From Pelagicoccus enzymogenes (GTDB lineage Bacteria > Verrucomicrobiota > Verrucomicrobiia > Opitutales > Opitutaceae), in the NCBI RefSeq assembly GCF_014803405.1, contig NZ_JACYFG010000061.1, positions 292,446 to 356,445 on the forward strand: a stretch of 64,000 bases of DNA, written 5' to 3'. The position numbers and the translations under genes are program-made. Within the stretch, counting starts at the first letter, position 1. The number at the start of each line of letters is the position of its first letter. Under the pieces are notes generated by a model. The model saw only the letters and a list, made by a program, of their open reading frames with translations, made no database searches and was not told the DNA's origin. This document shows positions 50,948 through 62,700 of the stretch, in pieces.

Positions 50948-52261
50948 ATGGACGCAAGCGAGAGCGAACAGACCATCAAGCCGACCGACCTGCGCGGCAT
51001 CCTGAACTACGTACCCAGATTTCTGGGACAAACCTTCGTAGTCGCCCTCGACGGATCCATCATCGAGAGCGATAACTTGCCCAACCTGCTGCTCGACATC
51101 GCAGTCCTGCGCAGCCTGCAGATCAACGTCGTTATCGTTCACGGCATCGGCAAGCAGCTGACAGACCTGTCTTCCGCGCGTTCGATCACCCCAAGCAACA
51201 CCGACGGCAGCGGCGCCACGGACGGGCCCACCCTCGACCTCGCCATTCGCGCCTCCTCCCGAGTTTCCCACCAAATCCTGGAGGCCCTGACCAAGGCCAA
51301 GCTGAAATGCGCCATCACCAATTCCATCAAAGCCAAGCCGATGGGCATCCTCAAAGGCGTCGACTTGCTCAACACCGGCAAGACAGACCAAATCGACGCG
51401 GACTTCCTGCGGCATCTCATTTCCAAAAGCATCATTCCCATTATCCAACCCATCGGATTTGACCGCAACGGGCACACCCTGCGCATCAACTCCGACGCCC
51501 TCGCCGTCGACACCGCTATCGCGCTGGGCGCCACCAAGATTCTGTTCCTGTCCGAGGAAAACGGATTCGTAAAGAACGGTCGACTCACCCAGCAGATTCC
51601 CGTCGCTGAGCTCGAAGAGTTCATCGCCGCGCCCGAATTCGAATCCCTTTCCCCCGCTCTGAAGAGCAAATCCCTGCAAGCCCTGCGGGGCGTGAAGGCC
51701 GAAATTTCCCGTATCCATATCCTCGACGGACGTATCCACGACGGTCTTATCCGCGAAGTTTTCTCCAACGAAGGCGTCGGTACCCTCATCTACGGGAACG
51801 AGTACCAGCAGATTCGCCGCGCCACCCGGGACGAGGTCCCACTCGTTTACCACCTCACTCGTAGCGGCGTGGCTCGCGAGGAACTGATGGAACGCTCCAT
51901 GGCTTCCATCGAAGAGAAAATCCAAAACTACTACGTCTACGAGGTCGACGGAAACATCATGGCCTGCGTGCTGCTCGACCGCTTTCCGGAGGACTCCGAA
52001 CTCAGAGAGGTCAGCTCCCTGTTCGTGCACCCCTTCTACCAGCGCCAAGGCATCGGGAGAAAGCTCGTGCGATTCGCCTGCCAATTGGCCGAACAAGAAG
52101 GAGCTCGACGCGTCATCGCTCTCTCCACCCAAACGCAGAACTTCTTCACCAGCCTGCTCGGCTTCGAAGAAACCAGTCCCGACGCGCTGCCTCCCTCGCG
52201 GCGCGCCAGCTACGACGCCAACAAACGCAAGTCTAAGGTCCTGCTAAAAAGCTTCGCCTGA
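50948..52261 (+). CDS. argA: Amino-acid N-acetyltransferase (N-acetylglutamate synthase)
   Basis: 437 residues from ATG at 50948. It acetylates glutamate with acetyl-CoA, the first step of arginine synthesis. The N-terminal amino-acid-kinase-like domain (about 25-285: VVALDGSIIE, VIVHGIGKQL, LRINSDALAVDTAIALGA) normally binds arginine as feedback inhibitor. The C-terminal GNAT domain (about 295-430) has VSSLFVHPFYQRQGIGRKLV, the acetyl-CoA-binding loop. The order and size match classical ArgA. An inverted repeat at 52347-52376 may help end transcription. Confidence 0.93.
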   Translation: MDASESEQTIKPTDLRGILNYVPRFLGQTFVVALDGSIIESDNLPNLLLDIAVLRSLQINVVIVHGIGKQLTDLSSARSITPSNTDGSGATDGPTLDLAIRASSRVSHQILEALTKAKLKCAITNSIKAKPMGILKGVDLLNTGKTDQIDADFLRHLISKSIIPIIQPIGFDRNGHTLRINSDALAVDTAIALGATKILFLSEENGFVKNGRLTQQIPVAELEEFIAAPEFESLSPALKSKSLQALRGVKAEISRIHILDGRIHDGLIREVFSNEGVGTLIYGNEYQQIRRATRDEVPLVYHLTRSGVAREELMERSMASIEEKIQNYYVYEVDGNIMACVLLDRFPEDSELREVSSLFVHPFYQRQGIGRKLVRFACQLAEQEGARRVIALSTQTQNFFTSLLGFEETSPDALPPSRRASYDANKRKSKVLLKSFA

Positions 52262-52346
52262 CACTCAAAGGCGGGACGGCCAAGGGCGTTAGCACGAAGC
52301 AATACGGAGCGGGTGGTACCGAGGCTGGAAGCTGACACACTCACCG

Positions 52347-52376
52347 GTCCCTCCATACAGAAACAATTGGAGGGAC
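52347..52376. other. Inverted repeat between convergent genes
   Basis: GTCCCTCC and GGAGGGAC form a perfect 8-bp stem with a 14-base loop. It lies in the gap between argA and the convergent small reverse gene. No T-run follows, so it is a possible but weak terminator. Confidence 0.45.
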
Positions 52377-52421
52377 TACTTCCACGTCGTCCGCGATACA
52401 AGAGCTCTTCAATAGCGCTCG

Positions 52422-52640
52422 TTAGTCCAGATGCTTGGATGCCGCCGAGTCGATCCTCAGCCGTGCCAACTTGCGAAGCTGCTCGTCGTTTGCCTTGCGA
52501 ATGGCGGTTTCGAAGAGTTCGTCCTCCGCCGTCTTTTCGCTGAGACTGCGCCCGAGGCTGTTGAGGCCGATCGTTGCGTCGCGAGAGAGGTTTGGGGCAA
52601 AGGCGCCTCCGAGCAGTTGTTCGAAATTCTTTGCTTTCAT
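52422..52640 (-). CDS. Small helical protein, unknown
   Basis: 72 residues, no cysteine or membrane segment. The composition (Ala, Leu, Lys, Glu, Arg) and periodicity predict a helical, soluble protein. It diverges from the metallophosphoesterase gene 98 bases away. Codon use looks like that of its neighbours. I know no family for it. Confidence 0.5.
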   Translation of the reverse strand: MKAKNFEQLLGGAFAPNLSRDATIGLNSLGRSLSEKTAEDELFETAIRKANDEQLRKLARLRIDSAASKHLD

Positions 52641-52737
52641 AGTTCTGATAGGGCTCCCCTTTTCATCGGTTTCCCGCTTGCGCTCTTTAGCGACACGGCT
52701 TGCATCCGATTACTCTGTTTCCTCCTTTTTACAAAGC

Positions 52738-53559
52738 ATGTCCGCCAAGATCCGCATCGTCTCCGACCTACACGTAGGGCACAAAGCCAGCGTGATCGAT
52801 CGGCTCGACGCGCTCGCTCCCCTTGCCGAAGGCGTTGATTGGCTTATCCTGAATGGCGACACGCTGGAGCTGAAATACGGGGACCTCGACGTCGCGCACT
52901 ACGACGCGCAGCGCGAGAAACAGAGATTCGAGCAAGAGATCGCCAAGTGGGACTGCAAAGTCAGCGTCATAACCGGAAACCACGACCCGGAGATATCAGA
53001 GCTTCACTCGCTGACTCTCCTCGACGGCAAAGTATTCGTCACCCACGGCGACGGACTCTTCCCCAACATCGCCCCATGGAGTTCGAACGTGGACAACCTC
53101 GAGAAGCATGCGTCCATCATCGATCCGGACGCCACCGGCATCACCGAGCAAGACCTGCACGACTACCTCGCGCTTCACAAGCAGGTGACCATTCGCGCCC
53201 ACAAGGACGACAAGAAGTACAACCCAACTCTCTGGGGAAAACTGAAAATCTTCCTGCACCAAACCTGGCCGCCGACGACACCGTTTCGCATCCTCAAGGC
53301 ATGGAGCGAGGTGCCAGACCGCGCCGCTTCCCTCACCGAACGCTTCGGCCTAGCACCCAAATTCATAGTGGTGGGCCACACCCACAATCCCGGCATTTGG
53401 ACGCGCGGAAAGCAAAGGGTCATCAACCTTGGCTCCTACTTCCCTTGGCCGGGCGCGCTCTGTATCGAGATTGAGGACAAAACCCTAAACGTTCGCCGCG
53501 TCCGCAAGCGGCAAAACGCTATCGAGATCGGCCGTACGGTGGCCTCCTTTAAGCTCTGA
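52738..53559 (+). CDS. Calcineurin-like metallophosphoesterase
   Basis: 273 residues from ATG at 52738; the open frame extends upstream but overlaps the divergent small gene. The five metal-binding blocks are present: SDLHVGH, NGDTLEL, GNHDPE, VTHGDG and VVGHTHNP. The layout is near that of UDP-2,3-diacylglucosamine diphosphatase (LpxH-like) and other two-metal phosphoesterases. The long insert between VTHGDG and GHTHNP (about 110-200) differs from LpxH, so the substrate is open. Confidence 0.87.
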   Translation: MSAKIRIVSDLHVGHKASVIDRLDALAPLAEGVDWLILNGDTLELKYGDLDVAHYDAQREKQRFEQEIAKWDCKVSVITGNHDPEISELHSLTLLDGKVFVTHGDGLFPNIAPWSSNVDNLEKHASIIDPDATGITEQDLHDYLALHKQVTIRAHKDDKKYNPTLWGKLKIFLHQTWPPTTPFRILKAWSEVPDRAASLTERFGLAPKFIVVGHTHNPGIWTRGKQRVINLGSYFPWPGALCIEIEDKTLNVRRVRKRQNAIEIGRTVASFKL

Positions 53560-53749
53560 TTTCTGCAGGAGGCAGGAAAGCGCCTGCTTACTGGGTAGTT
53601 CATCCTAATCCCGGATAAGGCAAAAAAGTCGGAGGTTTGCGTGAATTTGGGCTAAATCCATGCTTCGGCGGTAAGTTTTCCGTGTAGGGATCCGATGAGG
53701 AAAAGGCGCCTTGCGCGCGGATTTAGTTAACCTCGATCGAACATACTTT
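53560..53749. promoter_or_regulatory. Upstream region of the giant adhesin gene
   Basis: 190 bases without a reading frame. It begins with an imperfect hairpin (GCAGGAGGCAGGAAAGCGCCTGC at about 53566-53588, in parts) that may end the phosphoesterase transcript. The rest contains TCGGAGGTTTGCG and GTAGGGATCCGATG stretches that look structured, but I cannot match a known riboswitch. The adhesin promoter must lie here. Confidence 0.4.
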
Positions 53750-56700
53750 ATGAGCTTCCGCTTCACCCACACAGGAGATTCCTCTGCTCCAACGCCCTAC
53801 GAACTCTCCAACGGTCAGTCTCTAGACTTCAACGCGGGCGATTCCTTGAAACTCACCAACCCCGACGACATCGCCGACATGATCCCTCAAGGTCACGACG
53901 TGCTGGTGATGACCAAGGACGGATCCTCCTATCTGCTCAAAAACTTCCTCCTCACTGACGCAACCGAACTGGAACTGCCCGACGGCACAACCATAACTGC
54001 GGACAGCTTCCGGCAATCGGAGGCAAACGACGCCGCGGGGGCAGACCACGCGTCGCTTCAGGCCATCAACTTCGAACCGGAGGACGCAACCGGTTCCGTC
54101 GTGCTGCAGAGCGTGACGTTGCTCTCCATCATCAGCGCCCTCTCGCAGAACACTTCCGCATTCGACGCGTTTGAACTCAACGCCGACGGCAGCGAAAACC
54201 AAGAACTTCGCAACTATTTCCAGAGCCTCACCCTCGCCGCCCTTGGCAAGAGCGAGAGCGACCAGGAGCATGCTCAAGTCGCAGAGCTCTCCACCCAAGA
54301 CAACCAACAAGCCTACTACTCCAGCTCCACGAGCCAAACCCGCGACAGCCAATCCTCAGCCCAAACAAAATCCGGAACCTCCGATGAGGGCGCAAACACT
54401 CGCAGTGTCAGCATCGACGTCACCGACACCATCGAAGCTTCGCAATTATTAGACATCGAACGGTTCCGCTTCACGGCGGTCGTAGTGAATGGCGATGGCG
54501 ACATCGTCGAGTCCACTACTGAAGTGAACCAAGAGACCGGTACCGTCGAGGTTGTTATCGACTTGCAAAAAGAAGACGCCGGCCAGCAGGTAGAGATCGA
54601 GGTCATCGTAACCGATCCTGAGAACAACGACCGCGTCATCGACCGCAACGAGCTCACGGTCGTTCTGCCAGATCCCTTCAACGAGGAGAACGTCACCCTA
54701 TCGCTTTCCGGAAACGATATCACCGAAAACGAAGCAGGCTACGCTATCGGCTCCCTCGAAGCCTTAGGGAGTGAAAAAGAAATCGAGGGCCCCTTTACTT
54801 ACAGCATCGCTTCCGACCCATCCGGACTCTTCGAAATCGAGGGATCTACGCTCAAGTTGAAAGACGGGGTAACCATCGACTTCGAAACCGCACCCGAGTC
54901 CTACTCGCTCTCCCTGCGCATCGAAAACGAGGACGGCAGCCAGGTCGAGCGCACGCTCACCTTGCATCCAGCCGACGCCAACGACGCTCCCGAGGTTTCA
55001 GGAATGGGCCTCGAAGGAACCGAAGACAACGCCATCCCCTTCAAACGCGAAACCTTCGAGCAAGCCTTCTCCGACGTAGATAACGACGACACGCTTGAAT
55101 CCGTTCGCATCGATTCCCTTCCCGCAAACGGCGCGCTCACAGTCGCCGGCAAGCCAGTCGAAATCGGCCAAATCATTCCCGTCGAGCAAATCTCAGGCGT
55201 CGCCTTTCAGCCGAACAGCGACTGGAACGGCCACACCGAATTCCTATGGTCCGGCTTCGACGGAGCGGCATGGTCCGATAAAGCAGCGACTGTTTCTATA
55301 GACATCGAGAACGTAAACGACACCCCCCTCGCCACATTCTCGATCGCAACCCAAACGGCCAACGAAGACGCCGCGTTCACCTTCACGCTTCCCGAGGGAC
55401 TTTTCACTGACAGCGACATTGGCGACTCACTCACGCTCAGCGCCGCTCTCCCCGACTGGCTAAACTTCGACCCCATCACCGGCGAAATCTCTGGCGTTCC
55501 TTCCTATGAAAACCTAGGCGAACACCGTATTGAAATCACCGCTACAGACGCAAGCGGTGCAAAGACAAGCACGGCGTTCACGCTCGAAGTCGAAAACGTA
55601 AACGACCGTCCAACATTTACCCAAATCCAAGACGTATCCATTGGTGAATACGATCCGATCGATATCGATGCCGGTTCCTATTTTTCAGACGAAGATGCGG
55701 ATTTCGGCGATACCTTATCTTTCACCGCAAGCCTCGCCGACGGAAGCGGGCTGCCGGAGTGGCTCACAATCGACGAGTCGTCCGGGAAGATTGCAGGCAA
55801 TCCGCCCCAAGGCCAAAACACGGACCTCGACATCCGCGTCACCGCTACAGATTCAGAAGGTGAAAGCGTGTCTAGCACTTTCGCCCTGCACGTCGAAAAT
55901 CAAAACGACTCCCCCGAACTCGATTCTCCCATCGCGGATCAGGGCGCCGACGAAGATAGTGAATTCTCATTCAACATCGCTTCCAACTTTAGCGACAGCG
56001 ACCTGGGCGACCAGCTGACTTACACCGCGACTCTTCCCGATGGCTCCGATCTCCCCGAGTGGCTGAACTTCGACACTGCCACAGGTCAGTTCTCCGGCAT
56101 TCCTACCAACGATGACGTCGGGATGCTCACCCTCCAAGTTACCGCTAGCGATGGTTCCCAAAGCGTAGACGACTTCTTCGCCATCATGGTGGACAACACC
56201 AACGACAAGCCAGTCGCCACCGCTCTTGTCGACCAAACAGTCGAAGAGGACAGCGGCTTCTCCCTCGACGTTTCAGATGCCTTCTCGGATGTCGACGCTG
56301 GCGACACATTGACCTACTCGGCAACCCAAATGAACGGCAGCGAGCTGCCCGAGTGGTTGGAATTCGACGAGGGCACCGGTAAATTCTCCGGCACCCCGGC
56401 AAACGAGGACGTTGGTTCCCTTTCCATTCTCGTCGTCGCTTCCGACGGCCAGGAGAACGCCAATGCGATTTTCTCCATCGAGGTAGAGAACACCAACGAC
56501 GGGCCCGTCGCGACCTTCATTCCCGAACAAACGACAGAGGAAGACGCTCCCTTCCTCTTCGATGTATCCGACGCCTTCAGTGACGAAGATATCGGCGACG
56601 AGTTAAGCTACTCCGCCACCCTTGAGGATGGAAGCGAGCTGCCCGAGTGGCTCAATATCAACCCACGCACGGGCGAACTCTCCGGCACGCCACTCAATGC

Positions 56701-59700
56701 CAACGTGGGTGAGCTGAACCTTAAGGTCTCCGCCAGCGATGGCCAAGAATCCGCTGCCACGACCCTCAAAATTACCATCGAAAACACCAACGACGGACCC
56801 TTTGTGTCCGCAGGTATCGAGGATGTCACTACAGCAGAAGACGCAGCATTTACGCTCGATGTCTCCTCGAATTTTGGCGATCCCGACTTCTTCGACACAC
56901 TGGAATTCTCAGCCGCGCTCGAAGACGGCTCCCCTCTTCCACAATGGCTCAGTTTCGATCCTTTCACCGCTTCCTTCAGCGGGACACCGACCAATAACGA
57001 CGTAGGCTCCCTATCCGTTCGCGTTGTAGCCCAAGATGGAGAAACCTCCATCTCCGACGTCTTTAGCATAGAGGTCCAGAACACCAACAACGCGCCAACA
57101 GTCACAACCGACTTCGTACCGGTGAACGCAGAAGAGGACAGCGCCTTCACCTACGACGCCGCATCCCACTTCGAAGATACCGACGCCAGCGACTCCCTCA
57201 CATACACCGCCACTCTATCAGACGGGTCCGATCTCCCCAGCTGGATATCCATCGACCCGATCACCGGCGAGCTCTCCGGCATCCCAGAAAACCAAGACGT
57301 CGGATCTATCAACATCACCGTAACCGCAACCGACGTAAGCGGGGAGACAGCCAACGGCACTTTCACGCTCACCGTCGAGAACACGAACGATGGCCCTGTT
57401 GCATCCGCTATCGCCCAACAGTCTACCGAGGAAGACGCAGCCTTCTCCCTCGATGCCTCCGTTGCATTCGACGACGTCGACGCAGGCGACGCTCTCACCT
57501 ACAGCGCTACCCTCGAAAACGGCGACTCGCTCCCAAGTTGGCTCACCATCGACTCCCAAACCGGAACGCTCGCTGGAACTCCGCATAATAGCGACGTCGG
57601 CACGATCTCAGTAACCGTTCGCGCCAGCGACGGTGAGGCCAATGCCGAAGCGACATTCACTCTGGAGATCCAAAACACGAATGACGGCCCAACAGTCACC
57701 AATAGTATCCAGAACGTCACGACACTCGAAGATGCATCATTCGTTTTCGAGGCTAGCAACCATTTCGGAGACGCAGATACCGGCGACGTCCTCAGCTATT
57801 CAGCAACGCTGCAAGACGGTTCTCCGCTTCCCGATTGGCTTGCGATCGATCCGGAGACCGGCAAGATTTCGGGTCAGCCCGGGAACGACGACATTGGAAC
57901 CATCTCCCTCGTCGTAAGTGCCACGGACCAAGCGGGTTCAACCGCCTCGGACAACTTCGCTCTCACCGTCGAAAACACCAACGACGGCCCAACCGCTTCG
58001 CTCGAAATCGAAGCGCAAGAAGTCCTCGAGGACAGCGGCTACAACCTCTCGCTTGCCGATTACTTCGACGATATCGACACCGGAGACGCCTTGAGCTATT
58101 CCGCAGAACTAGCCGACGGTTCTCCACTGCCCGATTGGCTTGCGATAGATTCCCAAACCGGACGTCTCTCCGGAACGCCGCGCAACAATGATGTTGGTGA
58201 GCTAGAGATCAAGGTGATCGCATCCGACGGCGAAGCGGAGGCCCAACAAACCTTCACTCTCTCCGTCGAAAACACCAACGACGGCCCGGTTCTCAAAGCG
58301 GATTTCTCCAACGAAAATACCCTCGAAGACGAGAATTTCATCCTCGACGCCTCCGAAAACTTTCACGACGCAGACCTCGGCGATACGCTCACCTACAGCG
58401 CTACGCTGCAAAACGGCGACCCGCTGCCGGATTGGCTAAGCCTGGATGCGAGCACCGGCAAATTCTCTGGAGTCCCACTGAACGAACATGTTGGCAGCAT
58501 CTCCATCACAGTAAGCGCCTCCGACGGCAGCGAGACAGTATCCGACTCCTTCAGTCTCACGGTTTTCAATACAAACGACGCTCCTCTGGTCGAGTGGCTG
58601 AACGACAACCAGAACATCGTAGAGGACGAGCTGTTCAACCTAGACGCTTCGAACATTTTCTTCGACGTCGACGAAGGGGATACGCTGACCTACTCCGCGA
58701 CTCTGGAAAACGGAGACCCGCTACCCGATTGGATGAGCATCGATCCACTGACAGGTCAACTCTCCGGAACCCCAACCAATGCAGATGTCGGCGAGATCAC
58801 AATCCTCCTGAGCGCCTCCGATGGTGAAGCTACCACCTCCAAATCATTCTCCCTCTACATCGAAAACACGAATGACGGGCCGGTCGTAACGACAAACATC
58901 GCCGATCAGTCCATCGACGAGGACAACGAATTCTCGCTCGATATTTCCGAGAACTTCGCAGACGAAGATATCGGCGATTCTCTTACCTTTTCTGCTACGC
59001 TAGAAGATGGCAGCCCGCTTCCAAACTGGATAAGCATCGACTCGGAATCAGGTCAACTGAGCGGCACACCGAGAGGAACAGACGTCGGCGAGCTCTCCAT
59101 CGTCGTCACAGCCTCAGATGGCGAAGCATCCGTTTCCGATACCTTCACACTCACCATCGAAAACACGAATGACGGCCCCGTCGTCACCCACGCGATTTCG
59201 GACCAATCCGTCGACGAAGACTCCGCCTTCAGTCTCGATCTTTCCTCCAACTTTGCAGACCAGGATATAGGCGACACCCTCACCTACACCGCTACCTTGG
59301 CGAATGGCGACCCGCTCCCAGCTTGGCTCATTCTGGACCCAGCAAGCGGGCAGATATCCGGAACTCCAGGAAACAGCGATGTCGGTGAAATTGAAATAAC
59401 CGTCACCGCCTCTGACGGCGAAGCTTCCGTATCCGATTCCTTCACCCTGTCTGTCGAAAACACAAACGACGGCCCAACGGTTACTACGAGTATCAATGAT
59501 ACAACTACAAAGGAAGACAACGCCTTTACGCTAGACACGAGCAACAACTTCCACGACCCTGATCTTAGCGACACTCTCAGGTACACGGCAACGCTCGAAA
59601 ACGGCGACCCACTGCCCCAGTGGCTGCAAATCGATTCGGAATCCGGTCAACTCACTGGCACGCCTAGAAATTCAGACGTCGGCAATATCGCCGTACGCGT

Positions 59701-62700
59701 AACCGCATCTGACGGAGAATCCTCTGCATCAGACGTATTCACGATCACCGTCGAAAACACGAACGATGCAATCGTCGTTTCTTCAAATGTCGCAGACCAA
59801 AACATCGACGAAGATTCCACCTTCACTCTCGACATTTCAGGAAACTTCAAGGATCTCGACCAAGAAGACACACTCACCTATTCCGCAACACTGGAAAACG
59901 GCGAGCCCTTGCCAAACTGGCTTACCATCGACCCCGAGACGGGTATCTTCTCCGGAACGCCTCTCAACGAGGATGCCGGCGAGCTCTCCATCACGATCAC
60001 AGCCACAGACTCCGCCGGATCCACGGCCTCAGACACTTTCAGTCTTGAGGTAGAGAATACGAACGACGGACCAACTGCATCCGTCATCGCTGACCAAAGC
60101 ACCGACGAGGACGCAGCATTCTCCCTCGACGCCTCCACCGCATTCGACGACATTGACGCAGGAGACACTCTCACATACTCCGCCACCCTCGAAAACGGAG
60201 ACCCGCTCCCAAGCTGGCTCTCCATCGATTCCGAGACCGGCGAACTCTCCGGCACACCCGAAAACGGCGACGTCGGAGCGATCTCCGTAACTGTCACCGC
60301 AAGCGACGAGGCTGGCGAAACCGCAACTTTCACCTTCGGTATTCAGGTTGAAAATACAAACGACGGACCCACCGCCTCCGCAATCGCCGACCAGACCACC
60401 GACGAGGACGCAGCATTCTCGCTCGACGCCTCCACCGCATTCGACGACATTGACGCAGGAGACGTCCTCACTTACTCCGCCACCCTCGAAAATGGCGAAC
60501 CGCTCCCAAGCTGGCTCTCCATCGATTCCGAGACCGGCGAACTCTCCGGCACCCCCGAAAACGGCGACGTCGGAGCGATCTCCGTAACCGTTACCGCCAC
60601 CGACGAGGCGGGCGAAACGGCATCCTCTACCTTCGGTATTCAGGTTGAGAATACGAACGACGGACCAACCGCTTCCGCCATCGCCGACCAGAGCACCGAC
60701 GAGGATTCTGCATTCTCCCTCGACGCCTCCACCTCGTTCGAAGACATCGACGCAGGCGACACCCTCACTTACTCCGCCACCCTCGAAAACGGAGACCCGC
60801 TCCCAAGCTGGCGCTCCATCGACTCCGAGACAGGCGAACTCTCCGGCACACCCGAAAACGGCGACGTCGGAGCGATCTTCGTAACTGTCACCGCAAGCGA
60901 CGAGGCTGGCGAAACCGCAACTTCCACCTTCTGTATTCAGGTTGAAAATACAAACGACGGACCAACCGCCTCAGCCATCGCTGACCAGACCACCGACGAG
61001 GACGCCGCATTCTCCCTCGACGCCTCCACCGCATTCGACGACATTGACGCAGGAGACACTCTCACCTACTCCGCCTCCCTCGAAAACGGCGACCCGCTCC
61101 CAAGTTGGCTCTCCATCGACTCCGAGACAGGCAAGCTCTCCGGCACCCCCAAAAACGGAGACGTCGGAGCGATCTCCGTAACCGTCACCGCCACCGACGA
61201 AGCAGGCGAGACAGCAACCTCCACCTTCGGTATCCAAGTCGACAACACAAACGACGGACCAACCGCTTCCGCCATCGCCGACCAGAGCACCGACGAGGAC
61301 GCAGCGTTCTCCTTCGATGTTTCTGGCAACTTCGCAGATATCGACACTGGAGACGAACTCATTTACGAGGCGACTCTCGAAAACGGAGATCCCCTCCCCG
61401 ATTGGCTTTCATTCAATGAAGACACCGGAGTGTTTACAGGCACTCCGGCCAACGAAGATGTCGGTTCGATTTCGATAATCGTCACAGCTTCAGACGGTGA
61501 AGCGATCACAAGTTCGAGTTTCAGCATCCAAGTCGACAACACAAACGACGGGCCAACTGCCTCTGCTATCGCGGACCAAACGACCGACGAAGACGCCGCA
61601 TTCTCCCTCGACGCCTCCACCGCTTTCGACGACGTCGACGCAGGCGACACCCTCACGTACACAGCCACCCTAGAAAACGGAGCCCCGCTCCCAAGCTGGC
61701 TTACCATCGATTCCGAAACCGGAGAACTCTCCGGCACGCCTGAAAATGGCGACGTGGGAGCGATCTCCGTAACCGTCACCGCCACCGACGAAGCAGGCGA
61801 AACCGCGTCCTCCACCTTCGGTATCCAAGTCGACAACACAAACGACGGACCCACCGCCTCCGCCATCGCCGACCAAACGACCGACGAGGACGCAGCGTTC
61901 TCCCTCGACGCCTCCACCGCATTTAACGACGTCGATGCAGACGACACACTAACGTACTCAGCCACCCTCGAAAACGGAGACCCGCTCCCCAGCTGGCTCT
62001 CCATCGACTCCGAGACAGGCGAGCTCTCCGGCACACCCGAAAACGGAGACGTGGGAGCGATCTCCGTAACCGTTACCGCCACCGACGAAGCAGGCGAGAC
62101 AGCAACCTCCACCTTCGGTATCCAAGTCGACAACACAAACGACGGCCCCACTGTAACCTCAAAAAACGGCGAGTCGCTTTTCAGCGAGGATTTCGCAGGA
62201 GACCTCGATGGAGCAACCGCTGATAGCAACGATACGAAGTGGTCCACCGACGATTCGGCCGCCACGACATCGCCCACCCACGGCATCGAGAACGAAGCCT
62301 ACGAGTTTTCCGAAAGCACCTCCACGGCCAACGACAACGGAGCTTTGATAAAGCTCCAAACCGAGACAATCGACATCGCGGGCAAAACGGATCTCGAGCT
62401 CTCGTTCGATCTCAAGAGCGAGGGCGACATGGAAGCATCCGGATCTTGGCATGACTATTTCCAGGTCATCGTCGTAGTCGACGGCGTGGAAACCGAGTTG
62501 ATGCAGCAAGACGGAAATCTCGACGGCAACAACGGTTCCTTCACCCTTCGCAACATTCCGGAAGGAGACGAGCTCGTCATTTCCTTCGAAGCAAAGACCA
62601 CTCACTCCAGCGAAGTTTTCACCATCGACAACGTCCAGCTCAACGGGGACTCGTACGGGCTCGCGAACCAAACGGCGACCGAAGACGCAGCGTTTTCTAT

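Noticed and set aside
53600..53720. Cyclic-di-GMP riboswitch upstream of the adhesin
   Set aside because: A regulator of this kind would make sense, but the GEMM core sequences and tetraloop are not present.
60050..62152. CRISPR array
   Set aside because: The units are 297-base coding repeats without spacer structure.
61363..62286. 307-codon reverse frame with repeats
   Set aside because: It is the mirror of the adhesin repeats; its repetitiveness comes from the coding strand.
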